DNA of 6,553 bases from Omnitrophica WOR_2 bacterium RIFCSPHIGHO2_02_FULL_52_10 (GTDB lineage: Bacteria > Omnitrophota > Gorgyraeia > Zapsychrales > Zapsychraceae). The notes below the pieces were generated by a model, which had not been told where the DNA came from, made no database searches, and was given only the letters and a program-made list of their open reading frames with translations. The translations under genes and the position numbers were made by a program. Positions 1 through 5,530 of this stretch are shown here, piece by piece. Each line of letters starts with the position of its first letter. Within the stretch, counting starts at the first letter, position 1. The stretch spans positions 1-6,553 of the forward strand of contig MHGR01000051.1 in NCBI GenBank assembly GCA_001805655.1, in the 5' to 3' direction.

Positions 1-20
1 TCGTCGTCAACCCGTACCCT

Positions 21-58
21 CAAAGTCGAAAACTTTGGCCTTTGGCCTTATTTTTTTT
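21..58 (+). terminator. possible intrinsic terminator of an upstream gene
   Basis: CAAAGT (21-26) and ACTTTG (32-37) can pair around a 5-base loop. GGCC (37-40) and GGCC (44-47) can pair around TTT as an alternative. Both are followed by a T-rich tract (48-58). The layout fits a rho-independent terminator that ends a plus-strand gene lying before the window. The stems are short and compete with each other, so this is only a modest call. Confidence 0.35.
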
Positions 59-177
59 CTTGACTTTGGTTTAGATAGATACTTTCCTATGCTGTGAAAG
101 ATGCATTGGTTCCATTAAAAATGCGGTGGTCTGTAATTTGTTCATTTTCAGGGATTTTGAGCCTGGAAAAACAAAGG

Positions 178-206
178 TTGAACTGCGCAAGCTCTGTGTA
201 TATAAT
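178..206 (+). promoter_or_regulatory. sigma70-type promoter for the trx-panD transcription unit
   Basis: A -35 box TTGAAC (178-183) and a perfect -10 box TATAAT (201-206) are separated by exactly 17 bp. Transcription would start near 212-214, leaving a leader of about 80 nt before the thioredoxin ATG. It is the strongest promoter-like match in the window and sits in the only sizeable non-coding stretch. No comparable site was seen before panD, def or lipA, so it may drive many of the genes downstream. Seen directly: the boxes and spacing. Inferred: activity. Confidence 0.7.
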
Positions 207-208
207 AT

Positions 209-237
209 CCTATTAATCTGAATATTATTTTAATAGG
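209..237. promoter_or_regulatory. perfect 8-bp inverted repeat at the predicted transcription start
   Basis: CCTATTAA (209-216) and TTAATAGG (230-237) are exact reverse complements separated by 13 bp. The left arm begins three bases after the -10 box, so the repeat covers the expected start site. The centre-to-centre distance of 21 bp, two helical turns, suits a dimeric repressor binding one face of the DNA. It could instead form a weak AT-rich hairpin at the 5' end of the mRNA. No regulator is encoded in the window, so the role is inferred from position. Confidence 0.45.
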
Positions 238-290
238 TATTTATTTATCCTCTGTCCGGTTTTAACCCACAATAAAGAAAGGAAAGCATT

Positions 291-611
291 ATGGCAGTTG
301 CGCATGTCACAGATAAGAATTTCGAGGGGGTAGTGGTGAAGGCGGACCTTCCGGTCCTGGTGGACTTTTGGGCGGAATGGTGCGGGCCGTGCAAGGTCAT
401 CGCCCCCATCGTGGAGGAGATTGCCCGGGAGATGGACGGCAAGCTGAAAGTCGCCAAGGTTAACGTCGATGAGGCCCAGGATTTGGCGGGCAGATACAAT
501 ATCATGTCCATACCCACACTGATTCTTTTCAAAAACGGTAAGCCGGTTGAGCAGGTTGTCGGGGCGATGTCGAAGGACCAACTGCTGGCGAAAATCAAGC
601 CGAAATTATAA
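291..611 (+). CDS. trxA: thioredoxin
   Basis: A single-domain thioredoxin of 106 residues, the normal length for the family. It reduces disulfides in cytoplasmic proteins and is itself recharged by thioredoxin reductase. The redox site W30-C31-G32-P33-C34-K35 is the classical WCGPCK. D25 in VDFWA is the usual buried acid, and the cis-proline lies in S73-I74-P75-T76. There is no signal peptide, so it is cytosolic. The ATG is preceded by AAAGGAAA (278-285) at good spacing, and the start fits the family's N-terminus. It is the first gene after the promoter at 178-206, and panD follows after 29 bp, probably in the same transcript. Nothing is missing. The family is certain; trxA rather than a paralogue symbol is a convention. 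Confidence 0.95.
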   Translation: MAVAHVTDKNFEGVVVKADLPVLVDFWAEWCGPCKVIAPIVEEIAREMDGKLKVAKVNVDEAQDLAGRYNIMSIPTLILFKNGKPVEQVVGAMSKDQLLAKIKPKL

Positions 612-640
612 TTAGCGGTCAGCTCACAGGAGTTTTAACC

Positions 641-1003
641 ATGTTCATCGAATTCTGCAAATCAAAGCTCGCGCACGGGACAGTCACCGATGCCTCCCTG
701 CATTACGAGGGGAGCATCACCATTGACGGGGAATTGCTCGCGGCGGCCGGCATCTTGCCCGGCGAGAAGGTCGAGGTCCTCAACATGAACAACGGCAACC
801 GGTTCACGACGTACGCGATTCAAGGAAAGGCCGGCGCCGGCCAGATCTGCCTCAACGGCCCGGCGGCCCGCATGGGACTGGTTGGTGATCAGGTTGTCAT
901 CCTCAGTTATGCCCTCATGGACCCCCAGGAGGCCCGGGAAAGCGAAACGAAAGTCGTTTATCTGGATAAAGGTAATAAAATTAAAAAGTTGAATCCAATC
1001 TGA
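641..1003 (+). CDS. panD: aspartate 1-decarboxylase (PanD proenzyme)
   Basis: Pyruvoyl-dependent enzyme that decarboxylates L-aspartate to beta-alanine for pantothenate and coenzyme A synthesis. The 120-residue proenzyme cleaves itself at Gly24-Ser25, in H21-Y22-E23-G24-S25, turning Ser25 into the pyruvoyl group. Other family positions are present: K9, Y22, R54 and Y58 (in NRFTTYAI), plus the LNGPAA stretch and VGDQVVI near the C-terminus. AGGAG at 628-632, 8 bp before the ATG, supports the start. The length is normal (E. coli PanD has 126 residues). The TGA stop (1001-1003) shares its A with the ATG of the next ORF, and the AT-rich inserted element begins at that point, so panD appears complete but abutted by an insertion. 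No panB or panC is visible. Confidence 0.95.
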   Translation: MFIEFCKSKLAHGTVTDASLHYEGSITIDGELLAAAGILPGEKVEVLNMNNGNRFTTYAIQGKAGAGQICLNGPAARMGLVGDQVVILSYALMDPQEARESETKVVYLDKGNKIKKLNPI

Positions 1004-1425
1004 TGAAGATACAAGATACAAGTTACAAGATACAAACAAATATCAATATCCAAACTCAAAATTCCAAACGGCTTGTGGCGGTTAAAAGATACGATTTAGA
1101 AGAACGAACAACGGAGTTTGGAAAAGCGGTTATTCGTTTCCGCATGCCATTGGCGAGAGGGCCGATTAATAATCGGCTCATTGATCAGGTCATTGGGGCT
1201 TCAGGATCCATTGGCGCCAATTATCGGGAAGCGAATGATTCATTAGGAAAGAAGGATTTTACTCAACGTTTAAAAATCGCGAGAAGAGAAGCCAAAGAAA
1301 GTCAGCATTGGCTAGAGCTCTTAGGCGAAGCGAATCAAGATAGAAAAACAGACGTTTCTGTACTGCTGCAAGAAGCTTCCGAATTAAAGAATATTCTATC
1401 TTCCATTATTCTCAAGTCCGAGTAA
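1003..1425 (+). CDS. four-helix-bundle protein (S23 / intervening-sequence-protein family)
   Basis: A 140-residue protein whose body, from about residue 23, matches the S23/IVP pattern: Y-D-L-E-E-R-T at 30-36, FGKAVIRF, LIDQVIGASGSIGANYREA, KKDFTQRLKIARREAKES and HWLELL. It should fold as a four-helix bundle of the kind that assembles into pentamers in this family and in the related Avd proteins. Its cellular role is unknown. The first ~22 residues (rich in Q, N, T, K) are encoded by the left inverted-repeat arm and look like translated repeat rather than a conserved domain. No Shine-Dalgarno precedes the ATG, but it overlaps the panD stop as TGATG, so translational coupling is plausible; a GTG at 1075 is a possible later start. 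Composition is AT-rich and unlike the neighbours, consistent with acquisition. Confidence 0.85.
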   Translation: MKIQDTSYKIQTNINIQTQNSKRLVAVKRYDLEERTTEFGKAVIRFRMPLARGPINNRLIDQVIGASGSIGANYREANDSLGKKDFTQRLKIARREAKESQHWLELLGEANQDRKTDVSVLLQEASELKNILSSIILKSE

Positions 1426-1488
1426 TTATCAGTTTGGTTATTCAAATTTGAAATTTGGAAATTGTGTGGGATTTGTATCTTGTATCTT
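1006..1488 (+). mobile_element. S23/IVP-type element with terminal inverted repeats carrying a four-helix-bundle gene
   Basis: AAGATACAAGATACAA at 1006-1021 is an exact 16-bp reverse complement of 1473-1488. Inside these arms further imperfectly paired sequence continues: ATCCAAACTCAAAATTCC on the left, and on the right TTTGGAAATTG (1454-1464) within a longer matching stretch. The whole insert is clearly more AT-rich than panD and def on either side, and it encloses a single ORF (1003-1425). It lies exactly between the panD stop and the def start. No clear target-site duplication is visible, so the exact ends are uncertain by about ten bases. A short relative without an ORF lies at 5844-5970. 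Known background: S23-type genes occur as intervening sequences in 23S rRNA of some bacteria and as free-standing copies elsewhere. No rRNA is present here. Confidence 0.7.
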
Positions 1489-1500
1489 GGAAATTAAATC

Positions 1501-2004
1501 ATGGATACCGCTCTTTTGAAAATCCGCATCTACGGTGATCCTTGCCTGCGCAGAAAGTCTAAGCCCCTCAAGGACGTCGGCCCCGGTGAGCGGATGCTGT
1601 TTAAGGCCATGATTGCAACGATGCGCCAGGCGAAGGGTGTGGGCCTGGCAGCGCCGCAGGTCGGCATCAACCAGCGGTTTTTTGTCATGGATATCGGCGA
1701 CGGGCCAGTGGTCGTCATCAATCCCCGCGTCACAAAAAAGGCCGGCCTGTGTATACTCGAAGAAGGCTGCTTAAGCATACCGGAGGTGACGCTTGAAATC
1801 GAGCGGCCGCAGAAGGTGACCGTCTGTTTCATGAATGAAGACGGCAAGCTGATGGAAATGGCCTGCGATGACCTGGCGGCGAGGGTCGTCCTGCATGAAA
1901 CCGACCACCTCAACGGAAAATTGATCGTCGATTACGCCAAACACAGTGATAAAGTGAAATTCAAAGACCAGCTCAAAGCCCTGGAAGCCCGGTATAATAA
2001 GTAA
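1501..2004 (+). CDS. def: peptide deformylase
   Basis: Metalloenzyme that removes the formyl group from the N-terminal methionine of new proteins as they leave the ribosome. All three signature motifs are present: GVGLAAPQVG (46-55, with Q53), E88-G89-C90-L91-S92, and H132-E133-T134-D135-H136. C90, H132 and H136 are the metal ligands and E133 is the catalytic acid. The length of 167 residues is typical. The ATG suits the family N-terminus (ALLKIRIYGDP). Only a weak ribosome-binding match, GGA at 1489-1491, lies upstream, immediately past the right arm of the inserted element, so the insertion appears to have replaced the native leader of this essential gene. lipA begins 4 bp after the stop. 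Confidence 0.96.
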   Translation: MDTALLKIRIYGDPCLRRKSKPLKDVGPGERMLFKAMIATMRQAKGVGLAAPQVGINQRFFVMDIGDGPVVVINPRVTKKAGLCILEEGCLSIPEVTLEIERPQKVTVCFMNEDGKLMEMACDDLAARVVLHETDHLNGKLIVDYAKHSDKVKFKDQLKALEARYNK

Positions 2005-2008
2005 GCGT

Positions 2009-2950
2009 ATGGTTCAAATCATTGAAGACGATGCGGTTGCCGCTTCGCATGGAAAGCGGTCGCCGGGATTGCCGGCCTGGTTTCGGCAGGAACTGCCGGA
2101 CATGGATAAGATCCGTGAGATGCAGCGGAAATTCCGCTCTTCCGGTCTCCACACCGTTTGTGAAAGCGCGCTGTGCCCGAATATGGGGAAATGCTGGGGC
2201 CAGGGGGTAGCGACGTTCATGATCCTGGGGGAAATCTGCACGCGGGCCTGCCGTTTTTGCGCCGTCAAGGCCGGACGGCCGCAGGGGGTTAATGATGGTG
2301 AGCCTTTTGAGATTGCCGCGGCGGTCCAAGACCTCCGGCTCCGTTATGTTGTCATCACGTCCGTGGCCAGGGATGATCTCGAAGATGAAGGCGCCGGGCA
2401 TTTTGTGCGCACGATTGAGGCGGTCCGCGCCGTGAATCCTCATATTAAAATCGAGGTCTTGATTCCGGACTTTTCCAATAAACCTGAAAGCCTGAACAAA
2501 TTAGTCGGCGTCCGACCGGAAGTCATCAGCCATAACATCGAAACGGTGCGGCGCCTGGCGGCGGATGTCCGCCCGCAGGCCGGCCATGATCGTTCGCTGG
2601 CCGTTTTGCGGAATTTCAAGAAGCTGGACCCTGCCATTCTGACAAAATCCAGTTTTATGATGGGTTTGGGCGAAACCGATGAGGAGGTCATGGAGTTGAT
2701 GCGGGAACTGGCGGATACGGGATGCGACATCCTTGCGATCGGCCAGTATCTCGCGCCGACGCGGCTCAAGCGGCACGTCAGGGCGCAGCGATTTGTACCC
2801 CCCGAAACGTTCGGCCAATATAAAGCAAGGGGATTGGAACTCGGGTTCAAGCATGTGATGAGCGCGCCGCTGGTGCGCAGTTCTTTTATCGCTGAGCAGG
2901 GGTATAGGGAATGTTTGGAAAAAATAGATGCCCTTAAGACAAACCACTAA
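2009..2950 (+). CDS. lipA: lipoyl synthase
   Basis: Radical-SAM enzyme that inserts two sulfur atoms into protein-bound octanoyl groups to make the lipoyl cofactor of pyruvate and 2-oxoglutarate dehydrogenases and the glycine cleavage system. The auxiliary 4Fe-4S cluster that supplies sulfur is marked by C51, C56 and C62 (CX4CX5C). The radical-SAM cluster is marked by C77, C81 and C84 (CX3CX2C). The C-terminal R290-S291-S292-F293 contains the conserved serine that also binds the auxiliary cluster. The length of 313 residues is normal. The start ATG is 4 bp after the def stop with no good Shine-Dalgarno, so translation is probably coupled. The 3' end overlaps the next gene by 23 bp. The partner octanoyltransferase lipB is not in the window. 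Confidence 0.96.
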   Translation: MVQIIEDDAVAASHGKRSPGLPAWFRQELPDMDKIREMQRKFRSSGLHTVCESALCPNMGKCWGQGVATFMILGEICTRACRFCAVKAGRPQGVNDGEPFEIAAAVQDLRLRYVVITSVARDDLEDEGAGHFVRTIEAVRAVNPHIKIEVLIPDFSNKPESLNKLVGVRPEVISHNIETVRRLAADVRPQAGHDRSLAVLRNFKKLDPAILTKSSFMMGLGETDEEVMELMRELADTGCDILAIGQYLAPTRLKRHVRAQRFVPPETFGQYKARGLELGFKHVMSAPLVRSSFIAEQGYRECLEKIDALKTNH

Positions 2951-3932
2951 AAGCCTGCTTTCGTTTCTCCTGCGCATCGGCTTGAGCTTAGGACTGCTGT
3001 TCTTTGTCTTTTCCAAAATTGACATGCAAAACACCGCTGAGGTCCTCGGCTCCGCCGACCTTTTCTATATTGCCATCGCGGCCGTTATCTTTGTTTTGGT
3101 CAATGCCGTTACGCTCTGCCGCTGGATGATTTTCATCAAGGCGCTCAATCTGTCTGCCACGCTGGGCAGCGTTGTCGAGCATCATTTGTACGGCCTGTTT
3201 GGCAACCTTTTTTTGCCGACGGCCATCGGCGGCGATATCATTAAGGCCGTGGGCTTGTGCAGGAACAGCGACCAGAAGCCGCGCGTGGTCGCCTCGATTC
3301 TTTTGGACCGTTTGAGCGGCTTTGCCAGCATGGCGATTGTCGCCGTGACGGCTTTTTTGTTCGGCAGGCGGTACATCAACGATGATGCCCTGATCATCCC
3401 CATCGCGCTGATGGGCGGTTTTTCCGTTGTCTCGGCGGCTGTTTTGCTCAATGAGCGTATTTATTCATTCGGTTGCAGAATTTTTGATCAGCTGCCGCGA
3501 ATAAAAAAAGGCCTGATGACGATGCATTACGATATCGCCCTGCTGAAGGAGGGACAAAAATACAAAGAAGGGATCAAGGCTGTCCTGCTGTCGTGCCTGT
3601 CCCAGAGCGTTTACGCCTGCACGTTTTATCTCACGGCCAGAGCGCTGCACCAGGATTTGGCCATTATTTATTTCTTGATTTTTGTCCCGATTATCTGCGT
3701 GGCCGCGGCATTCCCATCGATCGGGGGGCTGGGCGTGCGCGAGATCGGGGCGGCGTACCTGTTTGCCAAAGCCGGCATGGATTCGGGCGTTGCCGTCAGC
3801 ATGTCGTTAATCAGTTTTCTTTTCATGGTCATGGTCGGAACCGTGGGCGGGGTCCTTTATGTCTATAGAATATCTACTGGACGGCTACAACGTTATGCAC
3901 AGTGCAGCGATGGAAAGACTATTGACTGCTAG
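2928..3932 (+). CDS. LPG-synthase TM / UPF0104-type integral membrane protein
   Basis: A 334-residue polytopic membrane protein with hydrophobic segments at about 10-28, 46-66, 120-146, 154-174, 216-238, 245-263 and 287-312. Family marks are N93-L-F-L-P97 followed by GGDIIKA (101-107), LLDRLSG (125-131) and PSIGGLGVRE (263-272). These fit the membrane domain shared by MprF-type lysylphosphatidylglycerol synthases and by stand-alone YbhN-like proteins, which are proposed to move lipids across the membrane. The soluble aminoacyl-transfer domain of MprF is absent, so a transport-like role is likelier than lipid lysylation; the substrate is unknown. The ATG lies inside lipA with TTGGA (2915-2919) upstream. 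The 3' end runs 74 bp into the NYN gene, adding a polar tail of about 20 residues (from I315), and its TAG stop falls at the edge of an inserted palindrome. Confidence 0.8.
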   Translation: MPLRQTTKSLLSFLLRIGLSLGLLFFVFSKIDMQNTAEVLGSADLFYIAIAAVIFVLVNAVTLCRWMIFIKALNLSATLGSVVEHHLYGLFGNLFLPTAIGGDIIKAVGLCRNSDQKPRVVASILLDRLSGFASMAIVAVTAFLFGRRYINDDALIIPIALMGGFSVVSAAVLLNERIYSFGCRIFDQLPRIKKGLMTMHYDIALLKEGQKYKEGIKAVLLSCLSQSVYACTFYLTARALHQDLAIIYFLIFVPIICVAAAFPSIGGLGVREIGAAYLFAKAGMDSGVAVSMSLISFLFMVMVGTVGGVLYVYRISTGRLQRYAQCSDGKTIDC

Positions 3933-4551
3933 AAAATTCTCCGCTGCACAGCAAAGAAGAAATGACGAACGAAGTGAGGAATTTTCTTGCCAGATGCCGG
4001 AGCCCAGCCCAGCGGGGCTTGACGACCGGCGCCGGCGCCTGATTCGGTTCATTGAGCAGTACCGGCCCCAGGGAAGCGACAAAAATACCGTGACCGTCAT
4101 TTTTGACAGCATAGGAAAGTATAAAGAGCGGATGCTGCTGGAAAACTCCTTTCCTATGCAGCAAAGAGGAGACGACGAACGCAGTGAGGAGTTTTCTTGC
4201 GGGAAGCTGGAGTCGTTCGGGGGGATGGTTTCCCCGTCCGTGCGGATTATTTTTTCGCAGGGCGAATCGGCCGATGATAAGATCAAAAAGATCGTGGCCC
4301 AGGCGAAAAACAAGAAGAGTATGATCGTTGTTACCGATGACCGGGATATTCAGTATGCCGTACGGGCCTTGGGGGCAAAGACCAGCGGTGTAAAAGCGTT
4401 TTTGCTCCAGGGGAACGGTCCCGGACAGTCGAGGCCCGGCAAAGACTCCTCTGCCGTGTCAGAAAAGGTGATCTCCAAACGCGACGAGTCAAAGATTACA
4501 TCGGAAATGAAGGAGATTTGGCTGAAGCCCGGTAAAAAGCGCGGGCATTGA
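3859..4551 (+). CDS. YacP-like NYN-domain ribonuclease carrying two in-frame repeat inserts
   Basis: Protein of 230 residues resembling the YacP/Rae1 branch of NYN (PIN-like) nucleases; B. subtilis Rae1 is a ribosome-associated mRNA endonuclease. Visible blocks are LLDGYNVMH (6-14, D8), LDDRRRRLIRFIEQYRP (54-70), VTVIFDS (78-84, D83), VRIIFSQGESADDKI (128-142, D139/D140) and IVVTDDRDIQ (156-165, D160/D161), giving the expected acidic cluster. Residues 25-43 and 95-113 are two related inserts encoded by ~57-bp palindromes. They fall between conserved blocks, in likely loops, and keep the frame. After about residue 185 a polar, Ser/Lys-rich tail follows. The ATG lies just before the first conserved block and inside the upstream gene. 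The TGA stop overlaps an ATG (TGATG) that opens only a 24-codon ORF. The family is fairly sure; the exact substrate is not. Confidence 0.8.
   Translation: MSIEYLLDGYNVMHSAAMERLLTARKFSAAQQRRNDERSEEFSCQMPEPSPAGLDDRRRRLIRFIEQYRPQGSDKNTVTVIFDSIGKYKERMLLENSFPMQQRGDDERSEEFSCGKLESFGGMVSPSVRIIFSQGESADDKIKKIVAQAKNKKSMIVVTDDRDIQYAVRALGAKTSGVKAFLLQGNGPGQSRPGKDSSAVSEKVISKRDESKITSEMKEIWLKPGKKRGH
3931..3987. repeat. palindromic coding insert, copy A
   Basis: Terminal arms AGAAAATTC (3931-3939) and GAATTTTCT (3979-3987) are exact reverse complements (9 bp) and enclose 39 bp. It encodes R25-S43 of the NYN protein, ending in DERSEEFS. The 40 bases from 3951 match copy B (from 4161) at 35 positions without a gap, which is too close for chance. 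The left ends are more diverged and need a 1-bp gap. The TAG stop of the upstream membrane protein gene (3930-3932) uses the first two bases of this repeat. Confidence 0.85.
4140..4197. repeat. palindromic coding insert, copy B
   Basis: GAAAACTCCT (4141-4150) and AGGAGTTTTC (4187-4196) form a perfect 10-bp terminal inverted repeat, extendable by one G-T pair. It encodes E95-S113 of the NYN protein, with the same QQR...DERSEEFS core as copy A and in the same reading frame. The arm sequence differs from copy A (GAAAACTCC versus GAAAATTC), but both arms of each copy agree with each other. That suggests paired changes or insertion of different family members rather than a local tandem duplication. 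Confidence 0.85.
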
Positions 4552-4557
4552 TGTCCC

Positions 4558-4586
4558 TTGTCGGGAACCTGTTATTGGATTATAAT
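4558..4586 (+). promoter_or_regulatory. possible internal promoter before mlaE
   Basis: TTGTCG (4558-4563) and a perfect TATAAT (4581-4586) are separated by 17 bp. The -35 box matches consensus at four of six positions. The start site would fall near 4593, after the ATG at 4585 and just before the in-frame ATG at 4597. If active, it would give the Mla genes their own transcript with a nearly leaderless start at 4597. Seen: boxes and spacing. Inferred: function. Confidence 0.3.
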
Positions 4587-5367
4587 GCGTGCTCTCATGG
4601 CGCCTCTGCTACGATTTATAAGTAATGTTATCGCCGAATTAGGCCGGGCTCTTTGTTTTTTGAAGGATATCTGCCGCTATGTGTTGACCGGGCGTATCCG
4701 TTTGGGGGAAGTGGTCAAGCAGGTGTATGAGCAGGGCGTGCAATCGGTTGTCATCATTGCCCTGACTTCCCTGGCGACGGGCGCGGTTCTGGCCATCCAG
4801 GGGGCGGTCACCTTATCGCGTTTCGGGGCCAAGGAATTTATTGCCCAGCTGGTGGCCTGGTCGCTGGTGCGGGAAATGAGCCCGGTCTTTACGGCCATTA
4901 TTTTCTCGGCGAAAGCGGGGGCGCGCATTACGGCCGAACTGGGGACGATGAGCGTCAATGACCAGATGCTGGCGACCAGGACCATGGGGGTCGATCCGGT
5001 CGAATTTCTGGTCGTGCCCCGCATGCTGGCCTGTTTCCTGGTGATGCCGATCCTGACGATTGTCTCGGAAGTCGTTGGCATCGCCGGCGGGTACATGTTC
5101 AGCATCCTTGAAGCCAATATCCCGGGCGCCTATTACATGAACCAGACGTTCAAGGCGATCCGGTTCGTGGATTTCTTCAGCGGCTTCATCAAAGTGTATT
5201 TTTTTGCTATCTTGGTCGGCTGGGTCTGCTGTTATCAGGGCTACATCACCAAGGGCGGTTCTTTAGGCGTCGGGAAATATACCACCAAGGCCGTCGCGTA
5301 TTCGATCATTTTTGTTATACTTTCCAATACGGTTTTGACAAAGCTGATTGTGTTGTTATGGAGATGA
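4585..5367 (+). CDS. mlaE: MlaE-type lipid ABC transporter permease
   Basis: Inner-membrane permease of an Mla/MCE-type system that moves phospholipids between inner and outer membranes in partnership with the MlaF ATPase and an MCE-domain MlaD. With this ATG it has 260 residues, normal for the family. Recognisable blocks are an amphipathic N-terminus (LLRFISNVIAELGRALCFL), EQGVQSVVIIALTSLATGAVLAIQG, the signature AGARITAELGTMSVNDQM, a TMGVDPVEFLVVPRMLA stretch, and a hydrophobic C-terminus ending in LTKLIVLLWR. The start is uncertain: candidates are TTG 4558, ATG 4585 (GGA at 4577-4579 upstream) and ATG 4597. The family N-terminus fits either ATG. It follows the NYN gene by about 33 bp. mlaF lies downstream beyond a lipoprotein gene, so the E and F subunit genes are not adjacent. 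Confidence 0.9.
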   Translation: MRALMAPLLRFISNVIAELGRALCFLKDICRYVLTGRIRLGEVVKQVYEQGVQSVVIIALTSLATGAVLAIQGAVTLSRFGAKEFIAQLVAWSLVREMSPVFTAIIFSAKAGARITAELGTMSVNDQMLATRTMGVDPVEFLVVPRMLACFLVMPILTIVSEVVGIAGGYMFSILEANIPGAYYMNQTFKAIRFVDFFSGFIKVYFFAILVGWVCCYQGYITKGGSLGVGKYTTKAVAYSIIFVILSNTVLTKLIVLLWR

Positions 5368-5370
5368 TCG

Positions 5371-5530
5371 GACTTAAGACCGAAGACCGAGGACCGAAGA
5401 CACAACAAATTTAATTTCTGCGCTCAGGGAAAATAAACATGGAAAATGCTAAATCACAATCAAATACTCAAAGAAATCCTTTAATCACAATTTTAGGTCT
5501 GCTGTCTGTGGTCTGTGGTCTGTGGTCTGC
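5371..5530. repeat. inverted arrays of a 7-bp repeat (AGACCNN) around the lipoprotein start
   Basis: The left arm at 5371-5402 holds AGACCGA-type units repeated every 7 bp. The right arm at 5496-5530 holds the same kind of units in reverse complement (GGTCTGT). Aligned as an inverted repeat, about 19 of 26 positions match: the AGACC core is kept and the two spacer bases differ (GA on the left, AC on the right). Between the arms lie the Shine-Dalgarno and the first 19 codons of the lipoprotein gene. It looks like a degenerate palindromic element, similar in style to sequences seen beside S23-type genes; that link is from memory and unverified. Confidence 0.65.

Noticed and set aside
662..1039. 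Minus-strand ORF of 125 codons opposite panD
   Set aside because: It is the antisense shadow of a clearly conserved panD with all catalytic residues; the translation matches no family and has no start signals.
1003..1425. Avd-like accessory protein of a diversity-generating retroelement
   Set aside because: The fold family is related, but no reverse transcriptase, template repeat or variable target gene is visible, and the sequence pattern fits stand-alone S23 proteins better.
1003..1500. 23S rRNA intervening sequence
   Set aside because: The flanks are panD and def coding sequence; no rRNA sequence is present on either side.
2501..3034. Minus-strand ORF of 177 codons opposite lipA and the next gene
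   Set aside because: It spans two convincing plus-strand genes and shows no recognisable domain; open frames opposite GC-rich genes are expected.
2928..3932. MprF lysylphosphatidylglycerol synthase
   Set aside because: Only the membrane domain is present; the C-terminal soluble aminoacyl-transfer domain is missing, so full MprF activity cannot be claimed.
4558..4587. TTG at 4558 as the true mlaE start
   Set aside because: It adds nine residues that do not resemble MlaE N-termini and has no ribosome-binding site; the ATGs at 4585 or 4597 fit better.
4551..4625. 24-codon ORF starting at the TGATG overlap after the NYN gene, a possible leader peptide
   Set aside because: It has no ribosome-binding site of its own, no attenuator-like hairpin or repeated regulatory codons, and it overlaps the mlaE start in another frame.
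5371..5530. CRISPR-like array from regularly spaced short repeats
   Set aside because: The units are 7 bp with no unique spacers and occur as two inverted arms, which is not CRISPR architecture.
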